From: Mesostigma viride
Lineage: Eukaryota; Streptophyta; Mesostigmatophyceae; Mesostigmatales; Mesostigmataceae
Length of the DNA: 64,000 nt
NCBI GenBank assembly: GCA_009746045.1
Contig: RPFO01000154.1
Location: forward strand, 4,288,637 to 4,352,636
Direction of reading: 5' to 3'
In this document: positions 48,339-59,533 of the stretch, piece after piece
How positions within the stretch are numbered: position 1 is the first letter of the stretch
Layout of the letters: every line of letters starts with the position of its first letter
Program-made: the position numbers and the translations under genes
Notes under the pieces: generated by a model
Seen by the model: the letters and a program-made list of their open reading frames with translations, nothing else
What the model was told of the DNA's origin: nothing
The model's database searches: none

Positions 48339-48653
48339 ATGGCTATGGCGTATTACAGTAGCACATATGTAAATGCATTGAGATCTGGATCGTCTCGTTC
48401 GTCTTTCGCTAGGGGTTTAACTAAAGGCGGCCTTACTAGTTTAGGTAGTATCAGGACAGGTAGAGGTAGAGGTGGCGGCCGAGGCTTGCGGCGTAACAAT
48501 GGACTCGGAGGTAGTTTAGATAGAGAGCGAGACGACGATCCTTTGCAACATACGTCATTGAATCAACCCTTCCGCGGCTGGGAAAATGAAGACGACACCT
48601 ACTTGACAGGTAATGGGCGGGTCGCCTGCGAGCTGGGGGGTAGTGCTGCCTGA
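48339..48653 (+). CDS. Short RG-rich leader ORF of the gypsy element
   Basis: The ATG-started frame of 104 codons has a basic Gly/Arg patch (TGRGRGGGRGLRR) that could bind nucleic acid, followed by an acidic stretch. I recognise no family. It may be a genuine leader ORF or the first part of a longer broken reading frame. Confidence 0.4.
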   Translation: MAMAYYSSTYVNALRSGSSRSSFARGLTKGGLTSLGSIRTGRGRGGGRGLRRNNGLGGSLDRERDDDPLQHTSLNQPFRGWENEDDTYLTGNGRVACELGGSAA

Positions 48654-49023
48654 TTCAGGACACGCCCTGCCTAGAAGATAGACCTGCTCGAAGCGGAAAA
48701 TCCTTTTTAGATAGCTCCTTTTCCTCGTTTGTTTTCCTGAGAAATGTTGCTTACTGTCGTAGACAGGTGATGGTTTTGGTTCGACGATAGAGAGACGGCT
48801 AGCGTCTCGTAGATTACACTTTTTCTGCATCTTGCCTGCTTTGTATTTAGACGACCCATCGCCGGACGCAGAATTCTTGAAACCGGATACTTACGACCAC
48901 CTGGCGCTGGAAACCTCGTCCCTGCGTGCGTCGTCAATCTGGTTCGGTTTCAGACACCCGAGATAAGTCGCCTTCTCCTCGTTCTCCTCATTTGACTACT
49001 CAAGACCTACCAGGTGCGTTACC

Positions 49024-49416
49024 ATGAGCCAGCGGCGATCTTTTACTGCTCCTTCCCATTCTTCTAGCGATAATAGTCTAGCTAAATATTACGTAGTGAT
49101 TACGCCTCAATGGTCCTCCATTTTCCTTTCTTGGTCCGACGCTAGGAAGATCGTTCAGAATCGTGTATACAACGTAATTAGGTATAAGAAATTTATGTCC
49201 TTTGAAGAAGCTCAGCAGTTCCTTATAGATCATAGCCAAACAGATTTAGGCCTGCATGTACGCCCTATTCCTCATGGTCGTCCTCCAGTAGAAGCTCTAG
49301 TCTTTGCTACCCCTCCTTCTTCTCCCCCTAAACGGGCTGCATCTGCATCTGCTTCAGATACTCCTCTCACTTTGGAGTTTGGTTCCCTATCCATTACTGT
49401 TGTTAAAAAGGATTGA
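49024..49416 (+). CDS. Viroplasmin / RNase H1 N-terminal-like domain ORF
   Basis: The ATG at 49024 opens 130 codons. Residues about 21-70 (KYYVVITPQW, IFLSWSDARKIV, YNVIRYKKFMSFEEAQQFL) match the YYVV...I..SW.......V......YKKF.S..EA..FL pattern of the small RNA/DNA-hybrid-binding domain at the N-terminus of RNase H1 and in the caulimovirus-type viroplasmin family. The usual Gly of the G.Y turn is not obvious. The rest is a Pro/Ser-rich tail. It sits between leader and gag of the gypsy element, so it could act in virus-like particles or on RNA/DNA hybrids. The family call is from pattern only. Confidence 0.6.
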   Translation: MSQRRSFTAPSHSSSDNSLAKYYVVITPQWSSIFLSWSDARKIVQNRVYNVIRYKKFMSFEEAQQFLIDHSQTDLGLHVRPIPHGRPPVEALVFATPPSSPPKRAASASASDTPLTLEFGSLSITVVKKD

Positions 49417-49508
49417 TTTTAATTTTGTTCCTTGCTTCAGACCTTCAAGGTTTTTCCTTTTTCCTTTGTTGCTTTCTTCTAGATTCCTATTCCTTTACGT
49501 AATTAAAG

Positions 49509-49547
49509 ATGGATCCAGTGGGTGGAGATATGTCGCCTATACCTACC

Positions 49548-49579
<32 letters not shown>

Positions 49580-51249
49580 CAATAACAATACTCGTGGTAA
49601 CCGACGGGACTCCTTGGAAACGGTACACCATCTCACTCCTCAAGGTATTCTGCGTACCTCACCTCCTTCTCCTGTTGCTGGTGGTCGCCGTCGTCCCTCA
49701 ATTACCCCACCTACCTATGAACAACGTATTTCACAAGTCAGATTTAGTGATGAACCTTCTTTTGCTGTGAACCAGGCCCCTGCCCCTTCTGCAACCTTGG
49801 CTCACCCCTCCAGCAGGTCCTCACACTAACAATGCTTCTAGGCCTCCTTCCCACCCTGTGCCTTCAATGCCTGCTTTAACACGGGTCGTACCTCTGCCCC
49901 TGTCGGCCCTTCTGGGCGCCCTAGTGCAGTTCCCTTTTACCCACCTGCTTCCTGGTCCTACCCTGAGACGGCCTATGAGGCTGCCCAGGTCCCTACCCGT
50001 GTGGCTGATTTAGAAGTTAATAATGATTTCAGTACCATGCCCCTAGATGATAGGAATTATGATCATTTTGCCTACTCCTCTCTTCGTGAGCAATATACTG
50101 TTCCCTTCTCCTATGGGCACCATCCTGAAACGGTGGCTCCCTCTAGACCCCTACCCAAACTTTTCCTATCCCTTCCTTCTATCCCGCTTATGTAGCAGTG
50201 GAAGATAGTGGCCCTATGGGAAAAACTGATTCTTCTAATCCCCCTAAGCCTCCTGCTCTTCCCCTCTTTGCCAACCTTCCTAAGCTGGATGTCAAGTCTA
50301 CCCCTCAACAGTTTTTCACCTTCATTATGTTGCTCACCCAGAACACAGAGTCCTGGCAGAACCACAATAGGTGGCGCCTCTCTGATGCTGTACTAGTTCC
50401 TCATTATCTTACTACCTGCATTACTCCTGAGCTTGCTAACCTCATCCAGTGTGAGTCTCTTGCCTCTCATGCCTACCCAAACTCTGTAGCAGAATTGTTC
50501 AAGCGTTTAGAGAACCATTTAGTCCCTCCCGATGCAGATTGGCAGGATAGATTATCCTTTGGTACCTTGCAGCAGGGTACCAAGTCCTTCAAAGAATATA
50601 TGAAAGAGTTTGATGCCAGATGGTACGAATTAGGGATTTGTCGGGTGCAGAAGTACGTGCCCGCTTCCTTCAGGGCCTCAGTAGACCCTTATTGCGTGAA
50701 GTCAAGCGCCAGTTCTCTGCCTACCGTTTTACTGACCTGCCCCTCAAGCATGTGCGCCAGCATCTTTTACGAGTAGCAGATTTCTTCTCCACGCCTTCTC
50801 TTCCTACCCGTTCCCGTATTAATAATATTAGCCTTACCCCTGAGGAGGAGAACTCCTATGTAGAAGAATTAGATATTTGTGTGACTGACCTTTCAGCTCT
50901 GGATGTCTCTCATATCACCTGCTATCATTGTAAGGAAGTAGGTCATCTTAAACGTGAGTGCCCCAAGTTCCTTTCGGGTGCTCCCCCTCATCCCGACGCT
51001 CGCCCTCCTCGTACCCCTCAGCGTGCTCCTATTCGTCCCACTTCAGGACGCATTCCTTCAGCTACCCCTAGTAGGCTGAATGCTGTGCAGACAGGATCCC
51101 CAGGGTTCCCCTATGATAATCAGGCTCCCGCACCCTCTTCAATCCCTCGTGACCCTCCAGCAGTGGCTTTTCCGCCAGGGTCTTCTTCGGGGTTAGTTCC
51201 TATGGATTTGGGGGGGAGGGGGAACAGTAGGCCTGTCAGCCGGGGGTAA
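49509..51249 (+). pseudogene. gag: Gypsy gag with CCHC zinc knuckle, several frameshifts
   Basis: The start is ATG 49509 (MDPVGGDMSPIP), followed by an Asn run. The N-terminal region breaks at 49829, and later pieces occupy 50001-50195, 50198-50776 and 50620-51249 in different frames. The capsid-like core lies at about 50290-50720 (PQQFFTFIMLL, FKRLENHLVPP, TKSFKEYMKEFDARW, then RARFLQGLSRPLLREVK). The zinc knuckle CYHCKEVGHLKREC is CX2CX4HX4C. The C-terminus is Pro-rich. Gag would form the particle that packages element RNA; this copy is inactive. Confidence 0.85.
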
Positions 51250-51407
51250 CCTGGACAGGTCCTTAGATAGTACCCCAGATAATAATTTTTGCTTGCCTGT
51301 TTTTATAACCTCTGTAGGAGCTGAATCATCCCTACCACTACGTGTGCGTCCTCTTATGTTCTTGAATGGTGGCTTAACCGTCCCTCATACTGTTGTAGAC
51401 CCCTTCT

Positions 51408-52136
51408 TTGCATGCTGATGAACTCTTGAATGTCTCTGTGTTAGTGGATAGCGGTGCGGCTAGCTCCTTTGTGAGCGAGGCCCTAGTTAGGCGTTTAGGA
51501 CTAGTCCCTACCCCTCACACAAAAACTGTCACTGTCCATTATGCTGACGGTCGCACCAGTCATTCCCCGGGTACGGTGTCCCTTCCCCTGGTCATACAAG
51601 GACGTACGGTCAACCTGACGGCCACTATAGGCCCTATCACTACAGCTGATGTATTACTAGGATTAGATTGGCACCAGGATAATAAGATTACTATTAATTA
51701 TGACACTATGGTCATTTGGTTTCCAGATAGCTCTTACTGGGTACCGGAACGTCATTATAGATTAGAAAATTTATCCTTGGTAGATATTACTCCTCCTACA
51801 CCTGTTGATCCTCCTGTGAGACCTATACCTGAAGTATTAATGTCCAATGACGAATTGCGATCTGAACTAAAGGAATATGGATACCTATTATGTATGTTCC
51901 TTCAGTTAGAAGTACAAGAGATACCTATCCCTAATAATAGTGTGGATATAGATGTAAATACAGTGGGATTTACTGAAAATGAAATAGTAAGATACATGGC
52001 TGTGATAGATTCCTCAAAAGTATTTGAAGAAAAGACCCCTTCTTATCCTCCTCCTCGTTCTGTTTTACACCGTGTAGTTATCAAGGACGGTGCAGTTCCT
52101 ACGCACTCTCCGATGTATAGAATGGGCCCTACCGAA
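51408..52136 (+). pseudogene. Gypsy aspartic protease and start of RT, cut by a transposon
   Basis: VLVDSGAASSFVS gives the catalytic D-S-G triad, and VLLGLDW matches the second conserved retropepsin box about 73 residues later. Further on, VVIKDGAVPTHSPMYRMGP matches the segment just before RT fingers in Ty3/gypsy pol. Homology stops at GAATTAA 52134-52140, the TTAA target of the transposon. The frame then reads 26 codons into the transposon to a stop at 52214. This protease has a normal D-S/T-G motif, unlike the Copia-like family here. Confidence 0.85.
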
Positions 52137-52648
52137 TTAAGGGGAGGGGACATGCCTAAAGGGCACTTTTCTGGAAACCATACCTATAGGCATGTGCTAA
52201 AAATCCAAAGATGATTGGGGACCATAAATATGATTAAAAAAAAATTTTCCAACCAATTGGGGGGGGTACTACCCCCCACCATACGCAGATTACGTGCTAA
52301 AAATAGAAAAAGACGCTATTTTAGTCACATTTTTCCTAGGACAATGGGCAAACATATTGGGTCCAAATCATATATTCCCGCATAGTTCCCCCACTTTTGA
52401 GAAAGTCTGCCTAATTGGGACCAAGAAATAACAATGTTTACTCAAGTTGATGGATTTTCCGCAAAACAGGTACTTTTTTAATTAAAAAAAAAAAAAAATC
52501 AAATCATAGACTTATTATATCATGCTCTACCATATATTCCCAAATACTAGAGAGGGGGGGACATGCAGCCCCAAATTTTCAGGCCATTCTGACCAGCGCA
52601 GCTCTAGTTGATGGATTTCCTAGATAGCGCCAGAGACGAGCCAAAAGC

Positions 52649-55082
52649 TCATTCATCATCACTATAGGCCTCCCCAGGCTCGCAGTCTTGGCAGTACCAC
52701 TCCCCCTTTGGCACGGTTTCGAGGGTGAGACCCGTGCACAGCATGTGGGCCCCCTGCACACAATCAGTGCCACCACAGATGAGGAAGGGGTTGTGAGTTG
52801 TATGCGTGGGGCCACCGCAGAACATGCACAGTCTAGCATCAATATCCATGACATCCCCATCCTCATCCCCTGCACCCCCTTCCTCATAGTGCACCCCCTT
52901 AGCGTATGTGCAGCGGTCCTGCTTGCCCTCCTTCCAGTGCCTTTTCTTCTTCTCTAACTTCCTTTTCATCTTGCGCCGCTTCCAGTCATGCTGCCCCTTG
53001 AGCTGCTGCTGCCACCCCCTCTTGGCCTTGATGGTCCCCATCTGCGCCTCGACAGCGGGGGTCACTGTGACACCCAGTTCCTCTGCATCCTCAAACCACC
53101 ACTCCTCACCATGCTGCACGTGCAGTATGCCCACTGCGCATGCACCTGGGTACAGCCCTGCCCCAAACCCGCCCTTCCCACCAGGGACAGCCCTAATCTG
53201 CTGGGAGTGCAGGAACTCATTCCTGTTGCTGCTGGCATCGTGGGTGCAGGCCTCTAGAATCTCCATCGTGGTGTACTTGGCCCAGACAGCCTTGACCAGC
53301 CCCAGCACATCCACCGTCACCCCCTGCGGCGTGCTCGCCGCGACAGGCAGCCACGTGGTCCCACCCCACCCGGGAGTTGTGTCCCCCACCACAGAGCCAC
53401 ACCACTGCTGCTCAACATGCGGCTTGCTAGGATCCGCTTGCCGCACATAGTTAGGCCACTGCTCACACTCGTCGTGCTTGTTAAAGTAGTGCAGCAGTGC
53501 GTTGGCTACTAAGTGCCCCCTTGAGGTGGACTGCCCCCATGTGCCCGTTGGCATGGATGCATGTGCGGAAGGAATAACACATGGAGTTCACTGTGGGGTC
53601 ATCTAGCACCCCCCTGAGCTTGCCCAGGTGCTCCTTCTTGAGCTTGGTCAGTGCATTGTACAAACACCCCCCCAAGTGATTGATGTCCTCCTTCTTATCG
53701 GGGATGAGGCCTGCCTCTGCGAGGAACTTGTCCTCTTTGACCCGTGCAAACCAGGTGGTGTCACCATCGCTAACCACCTCCGCAGCGTACAAGCGTTGGG
53801 CCATTGGCTTTGGCAGCACCTCCTTCTCCCCTCCTGCCCCCTCCTCCCCTGCTGCCCCCTCCCCTGCTGCCCCCTCCTCCCCGTGCACCACCTGCCCCGT
53901 GCTGATGCCCGCAACCGTGGATGCCAGGTCACGCAGCAAGAAGACAGCCCCCTCCCCTTCCATGCTTCTACTGCTGCCTGTGTGGTTGAGATAGCACACA
54001 TGGGGCCCGGGCTCCTTGCCTGCCTTGCTGGCCACCTCGCAAACCTGACACCACTTGCCAGAGACATGGTGCCCCACACACAGCCCAGTGCCATCGTGAA
54101 TTACCGACTGCTGGCCAAAGGGGGATGCAAACCCCGGTTGGGCCATGACCCATCCAGCGTCACGCGGCAGCCCTGCCTCCCCTCCCCATCTACGCCAAAG
54201 CGCTTGTGCTCCTGCTCCCATGCCCGCACCGTCTCCCTATTCTCCATTAGCTGATCGTGCAGGTGCTCCTTGACAATAGACGTGGCAGCTGCGACATCCT
54301 TGCGCCACGTGGAATGCCCCGTGCTGCACCTCATGCAGCCCTAGGAGCGTGGCTAGACGCACAAGCGTGGGCTGGCTGATACCAAACAACACCCCAGCCA
54401 CTGCCATGAGGCTGTTGAGCATGTTGCGATCCACACCCGGCCTCAGGTCAGAATTAGGGGAGAGGATGGCTTTGGTACACCACCATGGCCCGCCATCTAC
54501 CCCCGTGCAGCTGCTATTAGTGCACCATAGCACTACAGAAGATGGGCTGCCACGATCAGCAGTCGCGTGCAGCTCTGGTTCCCCTATCTTGACAGTGCAC
54601 AGCTTGCAAGAGGGGCATGCCATGGCACCAATAATGGCCTCAAGATTGTGGGCATCTACCAGCAAACGAGGCATCTCAAATGGCTCGCCACGAGCAGGGG
54701 CAGGCACAGTATGAGGTGAGGCGTGTACCTTGGCGTGATGGCCACGCGCGTCCACCTTCTTGGGCGATGGACCATATTTCTCCGGTGCCTTCCGTTTGCG
54801 CCCAGCGCTTGACGGAGTTGAAAGCGCACCACCCTCGCTGCCAGGGGTCGATCCAGTTGCTGGTGTTGCTGGGCTGCTTGTAATTGATGCCTTGCTTTTC
54901 TTTTTATTCGACTGTGTGCGCCGCCGACCTGGCCCCTTCTCTTTCGTCGAGCCGCGAGGGCGCCCCCTGCCCCTGCGTTGCGGCGTTGCTGTTCCCTCTA
55001 TATCGATGCCTAACCACGCAGCGGATGTCTCCGCTATCCGCCGCTGCTGCTGCGCTGCTTTACGAGTGCTGGGATTCGGCAT
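52649..55082 (-). pseudogene. Mutator-like-domain transposase with C-terminal PHD finger, frameshifted
   Basis: The start is ATG 55082. The first frame (to 54237) has an AT-hook-like RGRGRPRGS and the Cys pairs CPSCKLC...CTNSSC, typical of this transposase family. The middle frames (54334-54101 and 54221-53481) carry TLDGSW (first Asp), MAQPGFASPFGQQSVI, KWCQVCEVASKAGKEPGPH, YLNHTGSSRSMEGEGAV and VVSDGDTTWFARV (second Asp). The third frame (53554-52649) has WPNYV, ACTHDASSNRNEF (likely catalytic Glu region) and a basic helical KRRKMKRKLEKKK. It ends with the PHD finger CMFCGG...CGGTDC...HMLC...WYCQDC. Breaks occur near 54340, 54175 and 53530, the latter two at C/G runs. The family is the Mutator-like transposase domain group. 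The copy is inactive unless the breaks are sequence errors. Confidence 0.8.
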
Positions 55083-55124
55083 TATTCCTGTTTGCGGGCT
55101 AGTCTATACTGCACGAAAAAAATT

Positions 55125-55553
55125 CTATCTCTCACCCGTCGGAATAAAACCCACGTAGATCCCCTGCTCATCGGGAAAACGTTTGCGGATAGCTTTGAAA
55201 ATCTCTTCCGGAAGTTCCTTGGCAGTTCCATCATCATTAATCCAGCCCAGCATGGCGGAAAACCAACGATAAGCAGCGTTCCTGAAAATGTTATTGGTAT
55301 TATCGATGGCGTTTGGGGGTACGTGGTTGCGGCCAGCTGAACCGAGAGCAATAAGACTTTCCCGACTGCAAATACTTTCCAACGGGATTTCGCTATATCC
55401 GTTCGAAATTTTCCACGCTGAAACGGCCGACATTGCCTCAATTTCACGCTGCATATCCACGCCCTGATCCGCCATCGCACCCCAGCCCTCACCCGAATTT
55501 CGCCTCACACGTGAATTTGTGGTCCGGTTCCGGCGCGAATTTTTTGGCGCCAA
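55125..55553 (-). CDS. Small ORF of the TTAA transposon, unknown function
   Basis: The 142-codon frame starts 25 bp inside the right terminal repeat and ends 43 bp before the transposase start. The first Met may instead be at MADQGVDMQREIEAMS (residue 27). It has SAWKISNGYSEIPLESI, FRNAAYRWFSAMLGW and ELPEEIFKAIRKRFPDEQG, all likely helical. I recognise no family. Being co-oriented and intact, it could be a second transposon protein. Confidence 0.5.
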   Translation of the reverse strand: MAPKNSRRNRTTNSRVRRNSGEGWGAMADQGVDMQREIEAMSAVSAWKISNGYSEIPLESICSRESLIALGSAGRNHVPPNAIDNTNNIFRNAAYRWFSAMLGWINDDGTAKELPEEIFKAIRKRFPDEQGIYVGFIPTGER

Positions 55554-55581
55554 AAAATTCGGGCATGTCCCGTCCCCTTAA

Positions 55582-55983
55582 TCATTAATCAAAGAACAAA
55601 AGAGTATGTCGGAGTTGAGTAACTCTAGGGCCCTAGCATCTGGCTCTAAGTTCCCCATGTCCGTCCGCACGCCTTCCGCTAGCGCCCGCTAAGCCGCCGG
55701 CTATTATCCGGCGGTCCGATGCGGTCGACCCGGTCTAAGGGCGGCGCCTAGGGCCGGCGCCACCTAGGCCCCAGTCCGGGGCCTTATCCGGGTCGGTACG
55801 GACAGCTAGCCTGTCCCACGGTTATACGGCTAACCGGATAGGCTTTGCTGGCTATAGGACATAAGCCAGTGGTTGGCCAGCTCCGACAGCAGTTCTCTGT
55901 GTTCACATTCTCCCAAGCTCAACGTGACCGACCGCCATAGCTTAGCTGGTCGGGGGCTTTAACTCAGTCGACCTCTACCTTAA
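55582..55983. other. Short RT-like continuation and non-coding spacer
   Basis: About 40 bp after the right TTAA continue the interrupted gypsy frame to a stop. The rest is GC-rich with local inverted repeats (GGCGGTCC/GCCGGCGCC near 55700-55760). No gene is supported. Confidence 0.45.
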
Positions 55984-57701
55984 CCCTTAAACCGTAGCAA
56001 CTCAGTCCAATTAAACGGACTGAGTTGCACATCTTTGCACATTTGTTGTGTATGGCCTAAAAACAATTTCTGGCCACCCCTTGGTACCAAGCATGCATAT
56101 ATGTTGATTTTCATGGGGGATAGGTCACTGGTCCCAAATCAGTTACTTTTGGGTGCTATAAATAGCGCACACCCCGGGGGGGTACGGAAAATCGGGGTTT
56201 GAGACATACATCATGCAATATGGACCACTTATACAAATCAGAAGGCCCTGGAATTTCAAAGGCAGTTACTTTATATCACAGGCATGCCATCAATGCATTC
56301 ACAACATGACATGATACAGAACTGCACAATCTAGCTAGCAAAAAGCCCAAAATAGCTCAGTCCGTTTAATTGGACTGAGTTTTTTTTTGGGGGGTGGCTA
56401 GCACTACCGTTTTCGTTTCCTATCCCAATGTGGCGTAAAACATCATAGCTGGCCACACATGCATCCCCCAACACATTTCCAGCATATAAAACAGCATATA
56501 AAACAGCAGCTCATGCTATATAATACTGTAAAGCTAGTGCCATTGGGCATAAAGCACGCGTAGAAGGCACATGCAAGGAGCTTATTGCCAACGTACCCTA
56601 TACGCTACAAACACCTTCAAAATACAAGGAAAAAAGAAAGAAACAAAATTAGCAACTTTCTGATGCTTTAATGCAAGCAGATCCCAGGCATCTCTATGTC
56701 TCTAACACACAGCAAACACACAAAAAGAAGGCGGACTTGGCCAGCATGCATGCCTAGAACTGGACAGAAAAACACTCGCCCTGAGTTGTTTAAGCAACGG
56801 AAAGCATCGTATCATCACACTGAACATTATTACAAACGATATCTGTAGTTATACCGACATTCATGCTGTAGCATACGCTAAAAGCAGTCAAAACTCGTCC
56901 AAAATCTGGCCGAGGTAACATTACTACCCAACCATCACAAGCCTATGCACAGAAGCAATAAAACAACAAAAAGACAGTTATTAAGCCTCGATTATAGCCC
57001 CGAGACTGGTACCGAAACAATATATGACACATACGCGGTCACTGAGACATGATAAAAGGCTATAACGTACCTGGTCGAAACCGCAGATTACCTTGTTTGC
57101 AGGAGCTACCACGCCCACCCCACGAACGTAGCCGCAAGCATGTCCTGGCCGCCATTGATGGTCAACTGTGCTAGGAACGACGTAACTAACTCATCCATGC
57201 GCAAAAATCCAAGCATTTTCTGCCGAGCACCAAGTACAGCTTGCACTGTCATCGCCTGGCCGCTCACGCGATTTGCTGCGCCGCCACATAACCTCGAGAC
57301 ATATCTAGGCATTTGTAAATGTTGCATGGCTACGCATATGGCATTTACAAGACCTAGGGATGATGCCTACAAAGTTTCGGTCGAATACGTCAAGCCATGC
57401 TCTCGCCCCAGTCAGTTGTTTGTGCCACCATAGCCGCGGACGTGAATAATTTTTTCTTCACGTCGTCCTCGTTTGGCCATGGTACCCCCCCTACTTTCCT
57501 TGACCGTAGGTCCCTGTCCAGGTGTCCAAAAGTAGTAAACCAGGGGTGTACGTAAAAGTACAAATCTAGATCTCGAAGCTGGTCCAAACAGAACATTCAA
57601 AAGTTTGCTAGAATCATAGCTAGTTCTGCCACAAACTCGGTCCGTTTTAGTGGACTGAGAAAAACTCAGTCCACGAAAACGGACCGAGTACGGTTTAAGG
57701 G
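55984..57701. mobile_element. piggyBac-like non-autonomous element (TTAA, CCCTTAAACCGTA ends)
   Basis: The ends are CCCTTAAACCGTA and TACGGTTTAAGGG, flanked by TTAA (55980-55983, 57702-57705). TTAA plus CCC-starting ends match the piggyBac pattern. Four 24-bp palindromes of the form CTCRGTCC-N8-GGACYGAG occur at 56001, 56356, 57636 and 57665, two near each side and one internal, and are possible transposase-binding sites. Short minus-strand frames at 57106-57327 and 57390-57600 show no transposase motif, so the element is non-autonomous or badly degraded. Confidence 0.8.
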
Positions 57702-57705
57702 TTAA

Positions 57706-57955
57706 TGTGCAAGGACACCTCGGCCCTGCACAACCGCCTGGCCGTGGTGAAGGCAGCCATCGCGGAGGTGAAGACGGCCTCGCCCCAGCCGCGGCAGCCC
57801 AATCGCCTCCCAGCTATGCAACAATGGTGAAGCAGGCTGACAATGCTAACATGATGGCGGACGCTGCCCGGCCGGGGGGCCGCAGCGGCCCACACGACTG
57901 CAATTGAAGAAGATCACCGATCACGCAGTATTGTGGTACGTTTTTTCAGGGTGGG
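57706..57955 (+). other. Short GC-rich coding-like remnant between transposons
   Basis: A frame reading KDTSALHNRLAVVKAAIAEVKTASP continues to a stop near 57828. It is helical and GC-rich like the host gene, but no family is recognised. It may be the end of a gene or element interrupted by the piggyBac-like insertion at 57702. Confidence 0.3.
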
Positions 57956-57959
57956 GGGT

Positions 57960-58586
57960 GCCCAGGAGTTGTGAAGGTGAGAATGCCACGAATTCCGCCA
58001 TGGTTCTTGCAGGAAGTTGCCTTTATTAATAACAAGGAAACACAGACGTAAGTCACGTCACTTCCAAGACTGCACGCAGCACAGACGACAGGGTCGCAGT
58101 GCCAAGAGAACGTGCACGCAAGAACTAGCGTCCCGGTGTGACCAAGTCACTCATATAGCTTGCTAGGGACGCGTCCAAGTATTCAGCTGCACTGTCACAG
58201 CTGAACTGTCAATCAATTGATTACACAGACTCTGGCACGCCTTTGGCGCGCAGATCTATCAATTGTCCATACGGCTAGTCCTGTGGACCTATCCGTACAC
58301 TAGTCAGCATCAATTGTCTCATAGGTCCTGGCGCGCTACAGCACGCCTACCTATCAATTGACCATCAAGTCCTGTACAAGTCCTGTCAACGTCCTGCGGA
58401 CTATCAAAGTGACACTTGTACATCCTGTGTCCGTACGCGCCCACAGTGGCGCGCCGGGTACTGTCGGCACAGCCTAGGAAACGTCATAACTTTTACGTTC
58501 CTTAACCAAATGAGGCGTTCAAGGTGCCGTTGGAAAGAGCGTAACAATCTCTATCCATCTAACGTAAATCCTTTACGTTAACTCCA
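57960..58586 (-). repeat. Probable 3' LTR of the second Copia-like element
   Basis: The right end is TTAACTCCA followed by ATCCCTTCTTTTCTTTAG, the complement of a polypurine tract. This is the same arrangement as at 5251-5275 in the complete element. The body is only distantly similar to that LTR. The left end is not fixed because the partner LTR lies outside the window. Confidence 0.55.
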
Positions 58587-59533
58587 ATCCCTTCTTTTCT
58601 TTAGGGATTACATCCCCTGCCAGGGACCCTTGAAGTAGCTTGAAATGTCCTTCACTCCAGCTTGAAGCTTGAACAGATGTCTTTAATGGCCAATGCCATT
58701 CCCCCAGCCCTTTCTTTTAAGGAACTGGAAAAGAAACAGATCTGCCACAGGGAAAACCATTCCATGAGAAATGGATAAAAACCTATGGAAGTGGCATTAC
58801 AGAGTACCACCAGATATTAGAAGCACACAAAATTAAATACATACAGGTTAATTCTATGAGGTCTTCTCCAGGAATTAATCCCATCACCTCGGTAGAGCCT
58901 CCAGTACAATGACCTTCTGGCGGTGAGTTACATTAATCCCAGATACTAATCCCATAAAACCCAGTACATATTCAATCTAAGTACAATAAATCCATGACAA
59001 TTAAAATACCACTTGACAAAGTAAGGCGTATTACAATAGTTTGCCTGTCATTCTCTCAACAGGGGTCTATTGGCGCCCGTCTTACGGCGCCCGTCTACTT
59101 GCCAGATGGTAAACTGCCACAGCAAACCAATGACAAAATGAAAACACATAGGCAACAATTAAATCCTGCCCTGGGGAACTAGGGAAGTCTGAACAGGCAA
59201 ACACCTGAACAGGCCAGCTTGTAGAAACATAATACCAGGGAATCGAACCCCGCCCTATAAACCCCAGAATAAAGGTTCCCAGACCATTGTGAGAAGTATG
59301 TTCAAATATACATTTCTTTTAAAATAGAATACATGGTCTGTAATGGACCTGTCAACCTTGTGTAGTCAACAGCATGAACCCCAGCCAAAACCTGGCTGTA
59401 CCTGATTAAAATCAGAGTGAGTGTACCATGGTCCATGAGCCTTAGTACAGACTAAAATACAGGTATTATGCCAGTCACAATGCTGACACTACCACACAAT
59501 CTGCTCTCCAATGCCCTATAACCATGCACCAGC
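58587..59533 (-). other. 3' untranslated region of the second Copia-like element
   Basis: No gene is supported on either strand between the polypurine tract and the pol stop at 59534. It contains the block GGGAATCGAACCCCGCCC near 59230, also found near 6349 in the first element, so part of this UTR is conserved in the family. Confidence 0.55.

Larger units (their letters stand above)
47800..52136 (+). mobile_element. Plus-strand Ty3/gypsy element, 3' part lost
   Basis: In order it contains a leader ORF (48339-48653), a viroplasmin-like ORF (49024-49416), a frameshifted gag with CCHC knuckle (49509-51249), an aspartic protease and the first residues of RT. It is cut by the TTAA transposon at 52137. 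About 40 bp of RT-like frame resume at 55578 and then end at a stop. No RT core, RNase H or integrase is present. The 5' boundary is approximate. It may belong to the same family as the pol on the minus strand. Confidence 0.75.
52141..55577 (-). mobile_element. TTAA-flanked DNA transposon with Mutator-like/Kolobok-type transposase
   Basis: The ends are GGGGAGGGGACATGCC (left) and GGCATGTCCCGTCCCC (right), inverted with one mismatch. TTAA stands at both sides (52137-52140, 55578-55581). It lies inside gypsy RT, and the frame ...GPTEL continues as IINQRTKEY after the right TTAA, so the insertion is exact. It carries a 142-residue ORF and a transposase gene on the minus strand. Near the right end GGCGCCAAAAAATTCG forms a subterminal palindrome that is shared with the element at 60384-62276. 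TTAA targets are typical of the piggyBac and Kolobok superfamilies; the transposase type favours Kolobok-like. Confidence 0.88.
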
